DNA of 64,000 nucleotides from Thioalkalivibrio sp. K90mix (GTDB lineage Bacteria; Pseudomonadota; Gammaproteobacteria; Ectothiorhodospirales; Ectothiorhodospiraceae), in contig NC_013889.1 in the NCBI RefSeq assembly GCF_000025545.1, positions 1,233,501 to 1,297,500 of the forward strand, written 5' to 3'. Positions 36,133-44,870 of this stretch are shown one piece after another. Both the position numbers and the translations under genes were made by a program. The notes under the pieces were generated by a model. It saw only the letters and a program-made list of their open reading frames with translations, had not been told where the DNA came from and did no database searches. Numbering within the stretch: position 1 is the stretch's first letter; every line of letters starts with the position of its first letter.

Positions 36133-39100
36133 TCAGGCGGCCTGTTGTTTCGGGCTGATGGTATGGATCAGACGCTGGACGGCCTGAGAGCGAGCCTCCA
36201 GAGTCTCCATTTCGGCATAAAAGCGGAAAGCCTTCTGGCCATCCAGTTTGTAGGCATTCGGGTCGGATTGCACCAGTTCGATCAGGGCGGCGATATCGAT
36301 TTCGGGATTGGGTCCAAAAACGAAGCGTCCGCCGGCCGGGCCCAGTTCCAGTTTGCGGATCCCCAGCGGCGTCAGCTTGAGCCGCAGGCGGGCCGCCTCG
36401 AACAGGGCCTTCGCCGGATCGGGCAGCAGGCCGAAACGATCCACCAGTTCCACCTCCAGTTCGCGCAGTGCATCGCTGTTCTCGGCGCTGCTGACGCGCT
36501 TGTAGAGGATCAGGCGTGTGTGCACATCCGGCACGTAGGCATCCGGGAGCAGGGCGGGCAGCCCCAGCTCGACCTCCGTTCCGGGGGTCTCCGGGGTCTC
36601 CAGTTCGGGCATCTTGCCGGAGCGCAGGGCGTTGACCGCGCGGTTGAGCAGGTCGTTGTACATCGAGAAGCCGACTTCCTGGATCTGGCCGCTTTGCTCG
36701 TCACCCAGCAACTCGCCAGCGCCCCGGATCTCGAGGTCGTGGCTGGCGAGCGTGAAGCCCACGCCGAGATCCTCCAGCGAGGCGATCGCCTCCAGGCGCT
36801 TGCGCGCGTCGGCCGACATGGCTTTTTCCGGCGGCGTGACCAGGTAGGCGTAGGCCCGGTGGTGGGAGCGCCCGACGCGGCCGCGCAGCTGGTGCATCTG
36901 GGCGAGGCCCAGCTTGTCCGCGCGATTCATCACGATCGTATTTGCGGTGGGTACATCGATGCCGGTCTCGATGATGGTGGAGCAGACCAGGATGTTGTAG
37001 CGCCGATGGTAGAAGTCGAGCATCACCTGTTCGAGTTCGCGTTCGCGCATCTGGCCGTGGGCGATACCGATGCGGGCGCCCGGCAGCAGCGCACGAATCT
37101 GTTCCGCCATGCGTTCGATGGTGTTGACCTCGTTGTGCACGAAGTACACCTGGCCACCGCGGCGAATCTCGCGCAGGCAGGCCTCCTGGATGATCGCGTC
37201 GTTCCACTCGTTGACGAAGGTCTTGATTGCCAGGCGTTCGCGCGGCGGGGTGGTGATCACCGAGAGGTCGCGCAGCCCGGACAGGGCCATGTTCAGCGTG
37301 CGCGGGATCGGGGTTGCGGTCATGGTCAGCATGTCGACCTCGGCGCGCAGTCTCTTCAGCGCCTCCTTGTGGCGCACGCCAAAGCGTTGTTCCTCGTCCA
37401 CGATCACGAGCCCGAGGTTGGAGAAGTCCAGGTTCGACTGCAGCAGCTTGTGCGTGCCGATCACGATATCGACCTTGCCTTCCTTCAGCCCTTCCAGCAC
37501 GGCGGCCTGCTGCTTGGCACTGCGAAAGCGCGACAGGGACTCGATGCGGACGGGCCAGTCGGCGAAGCGGTCGCTGAAGTTCTGATGGTGCTGCTGGGCG
37601 AGCAGGGTGGTCGGGACCAGCACGGCCACCTGGCGATTGTTCTGCACGGCGACGAATGCGGCGCGCATCGCGACCTCGGTCTTGCCGAAGCCGACATCGC
37701 CGCAGATCACGCGGTCCATCGGCCGCGTGTCAGCCATGTCGGTCAGTACCGCGTCGATTGCCTGGAGCTGATCGGCGGTTTCCTCGAACGGGAAGGCAGC
37801 CGCAAAGGCGTGATACTCGGGGGTCTCGGTCGCAAACGCCGTCCCCTGCTTGGCGGCGCGCCGAGCGTGGACCTCCAGCAGCTCGGCGGCGACATCGCGC
37901 GCCTTCTCGGCGGCCTTGCGGCGGGCGCGGTTCCACTGCTCGCTGCCCAGCCGGTGGAGCGGGGCGTGTTCCGCATCGGCGCCGGTGTAGCGGCTGATCA
38001 GGTGCAGCGAGGAGACCGGGACATAGAGCTTGGCTCCGTCGGCGTATTCCAGCGTCAGGAACTCTGACGGCTGGCCACTGAAATCCAGCGTCTGGAGGCC
38101 CAGATAGCGGCCCACGCCCTGTTCTTCGTGGACGACCGGGGCCCCGATTGTCAGGTCGCTGAGGTTCTGGATGACGGCGTCGGCATCGCGGGTGGGGCGG
38201 CTGCGTCGGCGGGATTGCCGCGCGCGTTCGCCGAGGATCGCGGACTCCGGCACGAGCACGATCCCGTCCGGCAGCCGGAACCCCTCGCTGAGCGCACCGA
38301 CGGTCACGCTCAGGCCGGGCTCGCCCTCCAGGAAAGCCTCCCAGTCATCGACCGCGTGATGCGGGATATCCTGCTCGCGCAGCAGGGTCAGCAGGGCCTC
38401 GCGCCGTCCGGCGGACTCGGCGGTGAGCAGGACTCGTTCCTGTTCCCCGACAAAGTGCTTCAGACGTTCGGCAGGGGCATCCTTGCCGTGTTCCATTCCC
38501 AGTTCGGGGAGGGGATCACAGGTGAAGGGCACAGTCCGGCCACGGTCCGCCGGGAGCGGCTGCGGCGGCTCGCCGCCCAGGGCAATGCCGGCGCGGGCAC
38601 GCAGGGCCTCGTTCAGGGCCGACTCGTCGAGATAGAGGCGCTCCGGCGGCAGCAGGGGGCGTTCCACCTGATGGCCCAGCTGCTCGAAGCGGTCGGCGAT
38701 CTCGCGCGCATACTCCTGCGCGGCGTCGGCGATATTGCCGACCTGCACCACCCGAGCCTGAGGGGCGTAGTCGAATACGCTGTCCATGCCCTCGAAGAAC
38801 AGGGGCAGGTAGGCCTCGATGCCCGGGGGCACCAGGCCTTCGCTGATGTCCCGGTAGATCGGGTGGCGGCTGGGGTCGCCGCTGAACTGCTCGCGGTAGC
38901 GGGTGCGGAACGCGCGGATGGAACCCTCGTTCAGCGGGAACTCGTGGCTGGGCAGGATCTCGACGCGCTCGACCTTTTCCGTGGAACGCTGGGTCTCCGG
39001 GTCGAAATGGCGCAGTGAGTCGATCTCGTCGTCGAGAAACTCGATGCGCACCGGTTGTTCGGCCCCCATCGGGAACAGGTCCAGGATCTCCCCGCGTGCG

Positions 39101-39606
39101 GCAAACTCGCCGCGGCTGATGACCTGGTTGACCGCGCTGTAGCCGGCCTCGGTCAGGCGTTCCCGCAGCTGCATGCGGTCCAGACGCTGGCCACTGCGCA
39201 GCGAGAGGCCCTGGGTGGTCAGCCAGTCGCGCGGGGGCAGGCGCTGCATCAGCGTGGAGACCGGGATCAGGATGATCCCGCGCTCCAGCGAGGGGAGGTG
39301 ATACAGCGTACGCAGTCGTTCGGAGATGATGTCCTCGTGCGGCGAGAAGACATCAAACGGCAGGGTCTCCCAGTCGGGGAGACGCATGACCGGCAGGTCG
39401 AGCCCGGCACCGAAAAACTCCCACTCCTCTTGCCAGCGGTCCGCGGCCTCGTTCGACTCGACGACGACCAGCAATGGCCACTGCGCCGATGCGGCGGCGC
39501 GTGCGAGTGCCAGTGGAGCGGCCGAGGCATTGAGCCCCGACCAGATCTCGAAGCCGTCGCCGGGAAAGCGACCGGGGTTTAGCGGGTTGCGCGGCTGTTC
39601 GGACAT
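36133..39606 (-). CDS. mfd: Transcription-repair coupling factor Mfd
   Basis: Mfd displaces RNA polymerase stalled at lesions and recruits UvrA. The 1157-residue protein has the UvrB-homologous N-terminus (about 1-330), the RNA polymerase-interacting domain at about 490-570 ('GAPVVHEEQGVGRYLGLQTL') and the RecG-like translocase. The translocase has Walker A 'CGDVGFGKTEVAMRAAF' at about 634-650 and a DEEQ box ('VIVDEEQRFGVRHKE') near 735, followed by the TRG and C-terminal UvrA-masking domains. Length matches family norm. csiV follows directly, and a minus-strand -10 box lies upstream at 39639-39644. Confidence 0.98.
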   Translation of the reverse strand: MSEQPRNPLNPGRFPGDGFEIWSGLNASAAPLALARAAASAQWPLLVVVESNEAADRWQEEWEFFGAGLDLPVMRLPDWETLPFDVFSPHEDIISERLRTLYHLPSLERGIILIPVSTLMQRLPPRDWLTTQGLSLRSGQRLDRMQLRERLTEAGYSAVNQVISRGEFAARGEILDLFPMGAEQPVRIEFLDDEIDSLRHFDPETQRSTEKVERVEILPSHEFPLNEGSIRAFRTRYREQFSGDPSRHPIYRDISEGLVPPGIEAYLPLFFEGMDSVFDYAPQARVVQVGNIADAAQEYAREIADRFEQLGHQVERPLLPPERLYLDESALNEALRARAGIALGGEPPQPLPADRGRTVPFTCDPLPELGMEHGKDAPAERLKHFVGEQERVLLTAESAGRREALLTLLREQDIPHHAVDDWEAFLEGEPGLSVTVGALSEGFRLPDGIVLVPESAILGERARQSRRRSRPTRDADAVIQNLSDLTIGAPVVHEEQGVGRYLGLQTLDFSGQPSEFLTLEYADGAKLYVPVSSLHLISRYTGADAEHAPLHRLGSEQWNRARRKAAEKARDVAAELLEVHARRAAKQGTAFATETPEYHAFAAAFPFEETADQLQAIDAVLTDMADTRPMDRVICGDVGFGKTEVAMRAAFVAVQNNRQVAVLVPTTLLAQQHHQNFSDRFADWPVRIESLSRFRSAKQQAAVLEGLKEGKVDIVIGTHKLLQSNLDFSNLGLVIVDEEQRFGVRHKEALKRLRAEVDMLTMTATPIPRTLNMALSGLRDLSVITTPPRERLAIKTFVNEWNDAIIQEACLREIRRGGQVYFVHNEVNTIERMAEQIRALLPGARIGIAHGQMRERELEQVMLDFYHRRYNILVCSTIIETGIDVPTANTIVMNRADKLGLAQMHQLRGRVGRSHHRAYAYLVTPPEKAMSADARKRLEAIASLEDLGVGFTLASHDLEIRGAGELLGDEQSGQIQEVGFSMYNDLLNRAVNALRSGKMPELETPETPGTEVELGLPALLPDAYVPDVHTRLILYKRVSSAENSDALRELEVELVDRFGLLPDPAKALFEAARLRLKLTPLGIRKLELGPAGGRFVFGPNPEIDIAALIELVQSDPNAYKLDGQKAFRFYAEMETLEARSQAVQRLIHTISPKQQAA

Positions 39607-39638
39607 GCAGTGTCGACGATCCGGGAAAACGGGCCGGC

Positions 39639-39644
39639 ATTATA
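39639..39644 (-). promoter_or_regulatory. Probable sigma-70 -10 box for mfd
   Basis: On the minus strand this is a perfect TATAAT, 32 nt before the mfd ATG, implying a leader of roughly 25 nt. No convincing TTGACA-like -35 occurs at 16-18 bp, so the site is supported by the -10 hexamer and its location only. Confidence 0.5.
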
Positions 39645-39705
39645 CGGATTCGATCCTGTTTGCGGCGGAACCCCGTCGGGAAGGCGCTGAATTAGCAGGT
39701 AGCGG

Positions 39706-40605
39706 TCAGTCCGCGCGGTCGATGTAGCGCTTGAGGATCGGGCCGTAGGCGTCGATGCGCCGGTCACGCAGAAAGGGCCACATGCGCCGGACCGTCTCGG
39801 TGCGGCCCAGATCGAGGGTGGCACGGAGGATCTCGGGCTGCCCCTCGCTCGCCTGCGCCAGAAACTCGCCCTGCGGGCCCACAACGAAGCTGGTGCCCCA
39901 GAATTGGGCCCCTGGACTGGTCTCTGACGGATCCGCTTCGTGCCCGGTTCGATTGCAGGCGAGGACCGGCAGGTTGTTCGCGACCGCGTGGCCGCGCTGG
40001 ACGGTGATCCAGGCCTCGCGCTGGCGGGTCTGCTCGTCCGCCTCGTCGCGCGGGTCCCAGCCAATGGCGGTCGGGTAGATCAGGCACTGGGCCCCGGACA
40101 GGGCCATGATGCGCGCGGCCTCCGGATACCACTGGTCCCAGCAGACCAGCACGCCCAGCCGGCCGACCGAGGTGTCGATCGGGGCGAACCCGGTATCACC
40201 CGGGGTGAAGTAATACTTCTCGTAATAGCCGGGGTCGTCCGGGATGTGCATCTTGCGGTACAGGCCGGCCGGGTGGCCATCGGCTTCGAAGACGATCGCG
40301 GTGTTGTGGTACACGCCGGCGGCGCGGCGCTCGAACAGCGAGGTGACGAGCACTACGCCGTTGTCGCGGGCGATCTGTCCCAGGCGCTTGGTGGACGGGC
40401 CGGGAATGGGTTCGGCTCGATCGAAAACGTCCGGATCCTCGGTCTGGCAAAAGTAGGGTCCGGTATGCAGCTCGGCCAGCACGACCAGGCGCGCCCCGCC
40501 CGTCGCGGCATCGGCCACGGCCTGTGCGGTCGCGTCCAGGTTGGCCGCGACGCTCCCGGCGTCGCGGTGCTGGATCAAGGCCACGGGAAGGGTATCGGTC
40601 GTCAT
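39706..40605 (-). CDS. aguB: N-carbamoylputrescine amidase (carbon-nitrogen hydrolase)
   Basis: This 299-residue nitrilase-superfamily enzyme has the catalytic triad Glu45 ('LAELHTG'), Lys118 ('YRKMHIPDD') and Cys155 ('VLVCWDQWYPEAARIMA'). AguB hydrolyses N-carbamoylputrescine to putrescine, CO2 and ammonia, the last step of the agmatine route to polyamines. The assignment is secured by the adjacent agmatine deiminase gene, six bases upstream. No arginine decarboxylase gene is in the window. Confidence 0.95.
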   Translation of the reverse strand: MTTDTLPVALIQHRDAGSVAANLDATAQAVADAATGGARLVVLAELHTGPYFCQTEDPDVFDRAEPIPGPSTKRLGQIARDNGVVLVTSLFERRAAGVYHNTAIVFEADGHPAGLYRKMHIPDDPGYYEKYYFTPGDTGFAPIDTSVGRLGVLVCWDQWYPEAARIMALSGAQCLIYPTAIGWDPRDEADEQTRQREAWITVQRGHAVANNLPVLACNRTGHEADPSETSPGAQFWGTSFVVGPQGEFLAQASEGQPEILRATLDLGRTETVRRMWPFLRDRRIDAYGPILKRYIDRAD

Positions 40606-40611
40606 CGCAGA

Positions 40612-41682
40612 TCAGTCTTCCGGGATGCCAAGGGCGCCTTTGGGATACTGCATGGTCAGGCAATGCAGGCTGCCACCCTGCCGGATGATGGCCCGGCAGT
40701 CGATTTCCACGATCTCGCGCCCCGGAAAGGCCTCGGTCAGACGGTCAAGTGCGATGGCATCGGCGGGATCGTCGTAGGCCGGCATCAGGACCGCATCGTT
40801 GAGGATCAGGAAGTTCGCGTAAGTCGCCGGCAGGCGCTGGCCATCGGGGCCGTGTTGCGGGCGAGGCCAGGGCAGGGGAATCAGCCGGTAGGGTACGCCG
40901 GAGGCCTGACGCAGCGAGCGCAGCTCCTCCTCCATGGCCGCCAGTTCGCCGTGGTGCGGATCGTCGGGGTCGTCGCACTGGACATAGGCGATCGTGTCCG
41001 GGCTGCAGAAGCGGGCGAGGGTGTCGATGTGGCTGTCGGTGTCGTCCCCTTCAAGGTGGCCATGTTCCAGCCAAAGGACTCGTTGCGCACCCAGGTGCTC
41101 GTGCAGACGGCGCTCGATCGCGGCCTTGTCCAGGTCCGGGTTGCGTGTGGGCTGCAGCAGGCATTGAGCGGTGGTCAGGAGGGTGCCGTCGCCGTCGGAC
41201 TCGATGCTGCCGCCCTCCAGCACCATTGCGATGGGCTCCGGCACGTTCGGGCCGAAGACACCCTGCTGGGCCAGGGTGGTGGTGATCGCGTTGTCATGCT
41301 CCGCAGGGAATTTCCCGCCCCACCCGTTGAAGGTGAAATCGAGCAGGCGGGGCTGCGGCCCTTCCAGTACGGTGATCGGCCCATGGTCGCGAGCCCATGT
41401 GTCGTCGGAGTCGGCCAGCGCGAACCACAGACGGTCGTTGCGGATGGCGGCCTCGACCAGAAATCCGGAGATCTCTTCGATGTGTTCCGGGTCGCGGGCG
41501 ACGATCACCACCGGCTCGAAACGGCTGATCGCAGCCGCGAGGGTGGCAAAGACAGGGTGGACCTGGTCGAGTTCTCCGGCCCAGTCGGTACCGCTATGCG
41601 GCCAGGTGAGCTGAACACCGGCCTGCGGTTCCCACTCTGCTGGTAGACGCCGGGTATTGGGGGAAGGTGTGCCGCCCGTCAC
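40612..41682 (-). CDS. aguA: Agmatine deiminase
   Basis: AguA converts agmatine to N-carbamoylputrescine and ammonia. The 356 residues show the family landmarks 'MP..EW'-type 'RLPAEWEPQAGVQLTWPH', 'DDTWARDHGPI', 'FNGWGGKFPAEHDN', 'LEGGSIESDGDGTLLTT', 'HLEGDDTDSHID' and nucleophile Cys341 in 'GGSLHCLTMQ'. It starts at a GTG that overlaps the stop of the upstream small exported protein (GTGA), and aguB follows after 6 bp, so the three genes probably form one transcript. Confidence 0.97.
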   Translation of the reverse strand: MTGGTPSPNTRRLPAEWEPQAGVQLTWPHSGTDWAGELDQVHPVFATLAAAISRFEPVVIVARDPEHIEEISGFLVEAAIRNDRLWFALADSDDTWARDHGPITVLEGPQPRLLDFTFNGWGGKFPAEHDNAITTTLAQQGVFGPNVPEPIAMVLEGGSIESDGDGTLLTTAQCLLQPTRNPDLDKAAIERRLHEHLGAQRVLWLEHGHLEGDDTDSHIDTLARFCSPDTIAYVQCDDPDDPHHGELAAMEEELRSLRQASGVPYRLIPLPWPRPQHGPDGQRLPATYANFLILNDAVLMPAYDDPADAIALDRLTEAFPGREIVEIDCRAIIRQGGSLHCLTMQYPKGALGIPED

Positions 41683-42038
41683 GGCCGACGCGGGGTCTGG
41701 TCGCCGTGCACGATGCTGTGCAACACGTATTCGCCCTCGAACACGACCGAGAAATCACTGTAGTCCCAGCGAGTGATCGGCGGATCACCGACCGTGGGGT
41801 GGCGCTGGTTCGGCTCGCCATGACGACTGCGTACCCCGGATTGGCTCTGGCCACGGGCCGGGAGCCCTTCACGGGTTTGAACTTCGAAGTCTCCGCCTGT
41901 GCCCCGCAGGATCTCGGCCTGCGCATCGTTGACGGGCAATGAGGCCAGTCCCGTGGTCGTGGCCAGAACCGCGGCGGCCGCGACGGCGAGAAGGCCGCGC
42001 GGGCGGGTGAGCGTTGGCTTTGCATGATTCCCTTGCAT
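41679..42038 (-). CDS. Small exported protein with SmpA/BamE-like repeat-type domain
   Basis: I use the ATG at 42038 (119 residues). It gives a clean signal peptide (basic 'RPR', then a hydrophobic Ala/Leu core, cleavage after 'DAQA') and has GGAG upstream. An in-frame start at 42194 adds an unlikely leader. The mature part contains 'RGQSQSGVRSRHGEPNQRHP' and 'PPITRWDYSDFSVVFEGEYV'. That is the pattern of small SmpA/OmlA-like domains ('RGMS..V...G.P.....G.PPIT.W.Y') found in proteins of unproven function, some mislabelled phosphodiesterase. There is no lipobox Cys. It is translationally coupled to aguA. Confidence 0.65.
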   Translation of the reverse strand: MQGNHAKPTLTRPRGLLAVAAAAVLATTTGLASLPVNDAQAEILRGTGGDFEVQTREGLPARGQSQSGVRSRHGEPNQRHPTVGDPPITRWDYSDFSVVFEGEYVLHSIVHGDQTPRRP

Positions 42039-42168
42039 GAGACGAATCTCCGATGGCTCGCGGACGATAAGGCACATGGTAGCGTCATCCTGTTGGCTGT
42101 GCCTCCCATGGTGAACGTCTGTGCCATCGGGGATAGGCGCGCCCGTGTAACTCTGGCATGATTTCTCG

Positions 42169-43419
42169 ATGTTCCGCCCGCTCCCGCTCGCCATTGGTCT
42201 GCGCTATACGCGCGCCAAGCGGCGTAATCACTTCATCTCGTTTATCTCGGTCGTCTCGATCCTCGGCCTGGTGCTGGGCGTGATGGCACTGATCACCGTG
42301 CTCTCGGTGATGAACGGCTTCGAACGGGAGCTGCGTGACCGCATCCTGGGTATGGCGTCGCACGCGACCATCCAGGACGTGAATGGCGGTCTGCGCAACT
42401 GGGAGTCACTGAAGGAGCAGGTCGAGACGATCGACGAACGGGTGCTGGCGGTCGCGCCGTATGTGCAGGGCGAGGCGATGCTCAGTGCGACCGGGAACAT
42501 CTCCGGTGCGCTGATCCGCGGGGTAGATCCGGAGGCCGAGGAACGCGTGGCGCGGATCGGCGAACACATGACCCAGGGCCGGCTCGGGCAACTCGAACCC
42601 GGTGCCTACCGAATTGTGCTGGGCCGCGAGCTGGCAGCAGAACTGCGGGTGCGCGTGGGTGACTCGCTGATCCTGATGGCGCCACAGGCCTCGGTCTCGC
42701 CAGCGGGTGTAATGCCGCGCATGCGACGATTCGAGGTGGCGGGAATCTTCGAGGTCGGGATGTACGAATACGACCGCGGGACGGCCTTCATTCACCTGCA
42801 GGACGCCCAGGCGGTCTTCCAGACGGGCGAGAGCGTCACCGGCCTGCGCCTGCGCCTGACGGACATGATGCGGGCGGGTGTGGTCTCGCGGGAGGTGGCC
42901 AGTCAGCTCGACGGGTTGTTCCGGGTGTCCGACTGGACGCGCCAGCACGCCAACCTGTTTCGGGCGATCCAGATCGAGAAGATGGTGATGTTCATCATCC
43001 TGTCCCTCATTGTCGCGGTAGCGGCTTTCAATATCGTTTCCACGCTGATCATGCTGGTGACCGACAAGCAGGGGGACATCGCGATACTGCGAACCCTTGG
43101 GCTGTCCCCCTCGGGGGTCATGCTGGTGTTCGTGGTCCAGGGGGTCGTGATCGGCGCGATCGGCATCTTGCTAGGCTCGGTCGCCGGCGTCGCGCTGGCG
43201 CTCAATATCGACGTCGTGGTGCCCTTTATCGAACGCGCAATGGGCATCGAGTTTCTCGCGGCAGATGTCTATTACATCAGTGACTTGCCATCGGAACTGA
43301 AAGCATCCGATGTCTTTCGGGTGGGCGGGATTGCGTTCTTGCTGACCGTCGTGGCGACGCTGTTCCCGGCCTGGCGGGCGGCCCGTACACAGCCGGCGGA
43401 GGCCCTGCGCCATGACTGA
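42169..43419 (+). CDS. lolC: Lipoprotein-releasing ABC transporter permease LolC/LolE
   Basis: This 416-residue inner-membrane permease has four membrane helices: one near the N-terminus (about 25-50) and three near the C-terminus (about 270-400), around a large periplasmic MacB-type domain. The start '[20 protein letters not shown]' and the '[20 protein letters not shown]' loop are typical of LolC/E. With LolD it extracts outer-membrane lipoproteins and hands them to LolA. Only one LolC/E-type gene is present here, not the lolC-lolD-lolE trio. It overlaps lolD by 8 bp. Confidence 0.94.
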   Translation: MFRPLPLAIGLRYTRAKRRNHFISFISVVSILGLVLGVMALITVLSVMNGFERELRDRILGMASHATIQDVNGGLRNWESLKEQVETIDERVLAVAPYVQGEAMLSATGNISGALIRGVDPEAEERVARIGEHMTQGRLGQLEPGAYRIVLGRELAAELRVRVGDSLILMAPQASVSPAGVMPRMRRFEVAGIFEVGMYEYDRGTAFIHLQDAQAVFQTGESVTGLRLRLTDMMRAGVVSREVASQLDGLFRVSDWTRQHANLFRAIQIEKMVMFIILSLIVAVAAFNIVSTLIMLVTDKQGDIAILRTLGLSPSGVMLVFVVQGVVIGAIGILLGSVAGVALALNIDVVVPFIERAMGIEFLAADVYYISDLPSELKASDVFRVGGIAFLLTVVATLFPAWRAARTQPAEALRHD

Positions 43420-44125
43420 GACTGTGCCTGTACTGGAGGCCGTGGGGGTCGAGCGGCGCTTCCGCGATGGCAAGCTGGACGTGGCCGTGCTGCAGGGCGT
43501 CGATTTTCGCCTGGAGCGGGGCGACCAGACGGCGATCATCGGTGCCTCGGGTTCCGGCAAGAGTACGCTGCTGCATCTGCTCGGGGGACTGGATCGCCCC
43601 ACGGCGGGCGAGGTTCGGCTGCTGGGGCAGGAGTGGTCGCGCATGGGCGAGGCGCGCCGGGGGCGAATGCGCAACCAGCACCTCGGGTTCGTCTACCAGT
43701 TCCATCACCTGCTGCCGGAGCTGACGGCGGTCGAGAATGTCGCGCTGCCTCTGCTGATCCGGGGGACCTCCAGCCGTCGGTCGCGCCAGGAGGCAGAGCA
43801 CTGGCTCGGGCAGGTCGACCTCGGGCACCGTGGTGCGCACAAGCCGGCCGAGCTGTCGGGGGGCGAGCGCCAGCGCGTGGCGATCGCGCGGGCGCTGGTG
43901 ACGCGGCCGTCCGCGATTCTGGCCGACGAGCCCACCGGGAATCTGGATCAGGAGCGCGCCCAGCATGTGTTCGCGCTGCTGCGCGAGATGAACCGTTCGA
44001 CCGGCACCGCGCTGGCACTGGTGACGCATGACATCACCCTCGCGCGCGAGCTGGATCGGTCGGTACAGCTGGTCAAGGGGCACCTGGAGCGCGAGCACTT
44101 CCACGGCCAGCTGGCCGACGACTGA
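43412..44125 (+). CDS. lolD: Lipoprotein-releasing system ATP-binding protein LolD
   Basis: This 237-residue ABC ATPase has Walker A '[16 protein letters not shown]', ABC signature '[16 protein letters not shown]', Walker B '[14 protein letters not shown]' and switch His in '[11 protein letters not shown]'. The LolD-type motif '[18 protein letters not shown]' lies between the Walker A and signature motifs. It energises lipoprotein release with the LolC/E permease encoded by the overlapping upstream gene. It is convergent with the DUF2062 gene, 65 bp away. Confidence 0.96.
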   Translation: MTETVPVLEAVGVERRFRDGKLDVAVLQGVDFRLERGDQTAIIGASGSGKSTLLHLLGGLDRPTAGEVRLLGQEWSRMGEARRGRMRNQHLGFVYQFHHLLPELTAVENVALPLLIRGTSSRRSRQEAEHWLGQVDLGHRGAHKPAELSGGERQRVAIARALVTRPSAILADEPTGNLDQERAQHVFALLREMNRSTGTALALVTHDITLARELDRSVQLVKGHLEREHFHGQLADD

Positions 44126-44190
44126 TCCGTCCGCTCGGGAGCGCTGGGTAAAGCCTTGCGAAGTTGCGGTCAGCCCTTGGCGTGCGTCGG

Positions 44191-44757
44191 CTACCGGCCC
44201 GAATCGTCTTTTTCCGCTTTTTCCCTTTCCCGCTCCTGACGCAACCGCCGCAACGCGCGACGGGTCCGCAGGCGCTGTACGACATTCACGCGCCACAGCA
44301 CACGCACCAGCAGATATCCGGAGAGGCTGGCCAGCGTCGCGAAGAGCAGGCTGCCGAGCAGTAGCGGCTGCCAGATGGTCAGCAGCTCGGTACTGAACCA
44401 TTCCCAACTCCAGTCGAGATGCACATCGCGGGGCGGCTCACCCAGCAGCTTGCGGCCGACGGTATAGGCCATATACAACATGGGAGGCATGGTGATCGGG
44501 TTGGAGATCCAGACCAGGATCACCGAGATGGGCAGGTTGACGCGCACAATCAGCGCGACAATCGCGGCGACCAGCATCTGCATAGGGATAGGCAGGAAGG
44601 TCACGAACAGCCCAACGGCAAACGCACCAGCCACGGAGCGGCGGTTCAGATGCCACAGATCCGGAGACCGCAGGCGCGGCCCCAGTGGGGAGAGTGCGCG
44701 ATGGCCGCGCACGCCCTCCATGCCGGGGAACAGCCTTCTGATGATGTGCTTCGCCAT
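44191..44757 (-). CDS. DUF2062 domain membrane protein
   Basis: This 188-residue inner-membrane protein has about three hydrophobic segments ('SVAGAFAVGLFVTFLPIPMQ', 'LVAAIVALIVRVNLPISVIL' and 'LLLGSLLFATLASLSGYLLV'). The DUF2062 hallmark 'VWISNPITMPPMLYMAYTVG' and a long Arg/Glu-rich cytoplasmic tail complete it. The molecular function of the family is unknown. It is divergent from comEC (113-bp gap containing an inverted repeat) and is a frequent comEC neighbour in gammaproteobacteria. Confidence 0.9.
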   Translation of the reverse strand: MAKHIIRRLFPGMEGVRGHRALSPLGPRLRSPDLWHLNRRSVAGAFAVGLFVTFLPIPMQMLVAAIVALIVRVNLPISVILVWISNPITMPPMLYMAYTVGRKLLGEPPRDVHLDWSWEWFSTELLTIWQPLLLGSLLFATLASLSGYLLVRVLWRVNVVQRLRTRRALRRLRQEREREKAEKDDSGR

Positions 44758-44785
44758 GTCTGTGGGTATCTGTCGGACTCTCGCA

Positions 44786-44827
44786 GGCCCAATCCTGGGC
44801 GTGCATCCTACCTGCTAGGACTGGGCC
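44786..44827. repeat. Imperfect inverted repeat in the DUF2062/comEC divergent region
   Basis: GGCCCAATCCT (44786-44796) and AGGACTGGGCC (44817-44827) are inverted copies with one mismatch, 20 bp apart. The gap lies between two divergent genes, so a protein-binding operator or an mRNA stem are the options. I see no better promoter signal around it. Confidence 0.35.
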
Positions 44828-44870
44828 CTGGGGAGAGGATTCCAACTCTTCCTGGACGGGACCGTGCGCC

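Noticed and set aside
36145-38067. 640-codon plus-strand open frame inside mfd
   Set aside because: It lies opposite the Mfd helicase domains, whose motifs are intact; the translated product is low-complexity and resembles no protein.
42070-42104. AGGCACA...TGTGCCT inverted repeat upstream of lolC
   Set aside because: A 7-bp repeat with a 21-bp spacer in a GC-rich gap could occur by chance, and part of it would lie within a longer reading of the adjacent minus-strand gene.
42157-42162. CATGAT as a -10 box for lolC
   Set aside because: It is only six bases from the lolC ATG and has no -35 partner.
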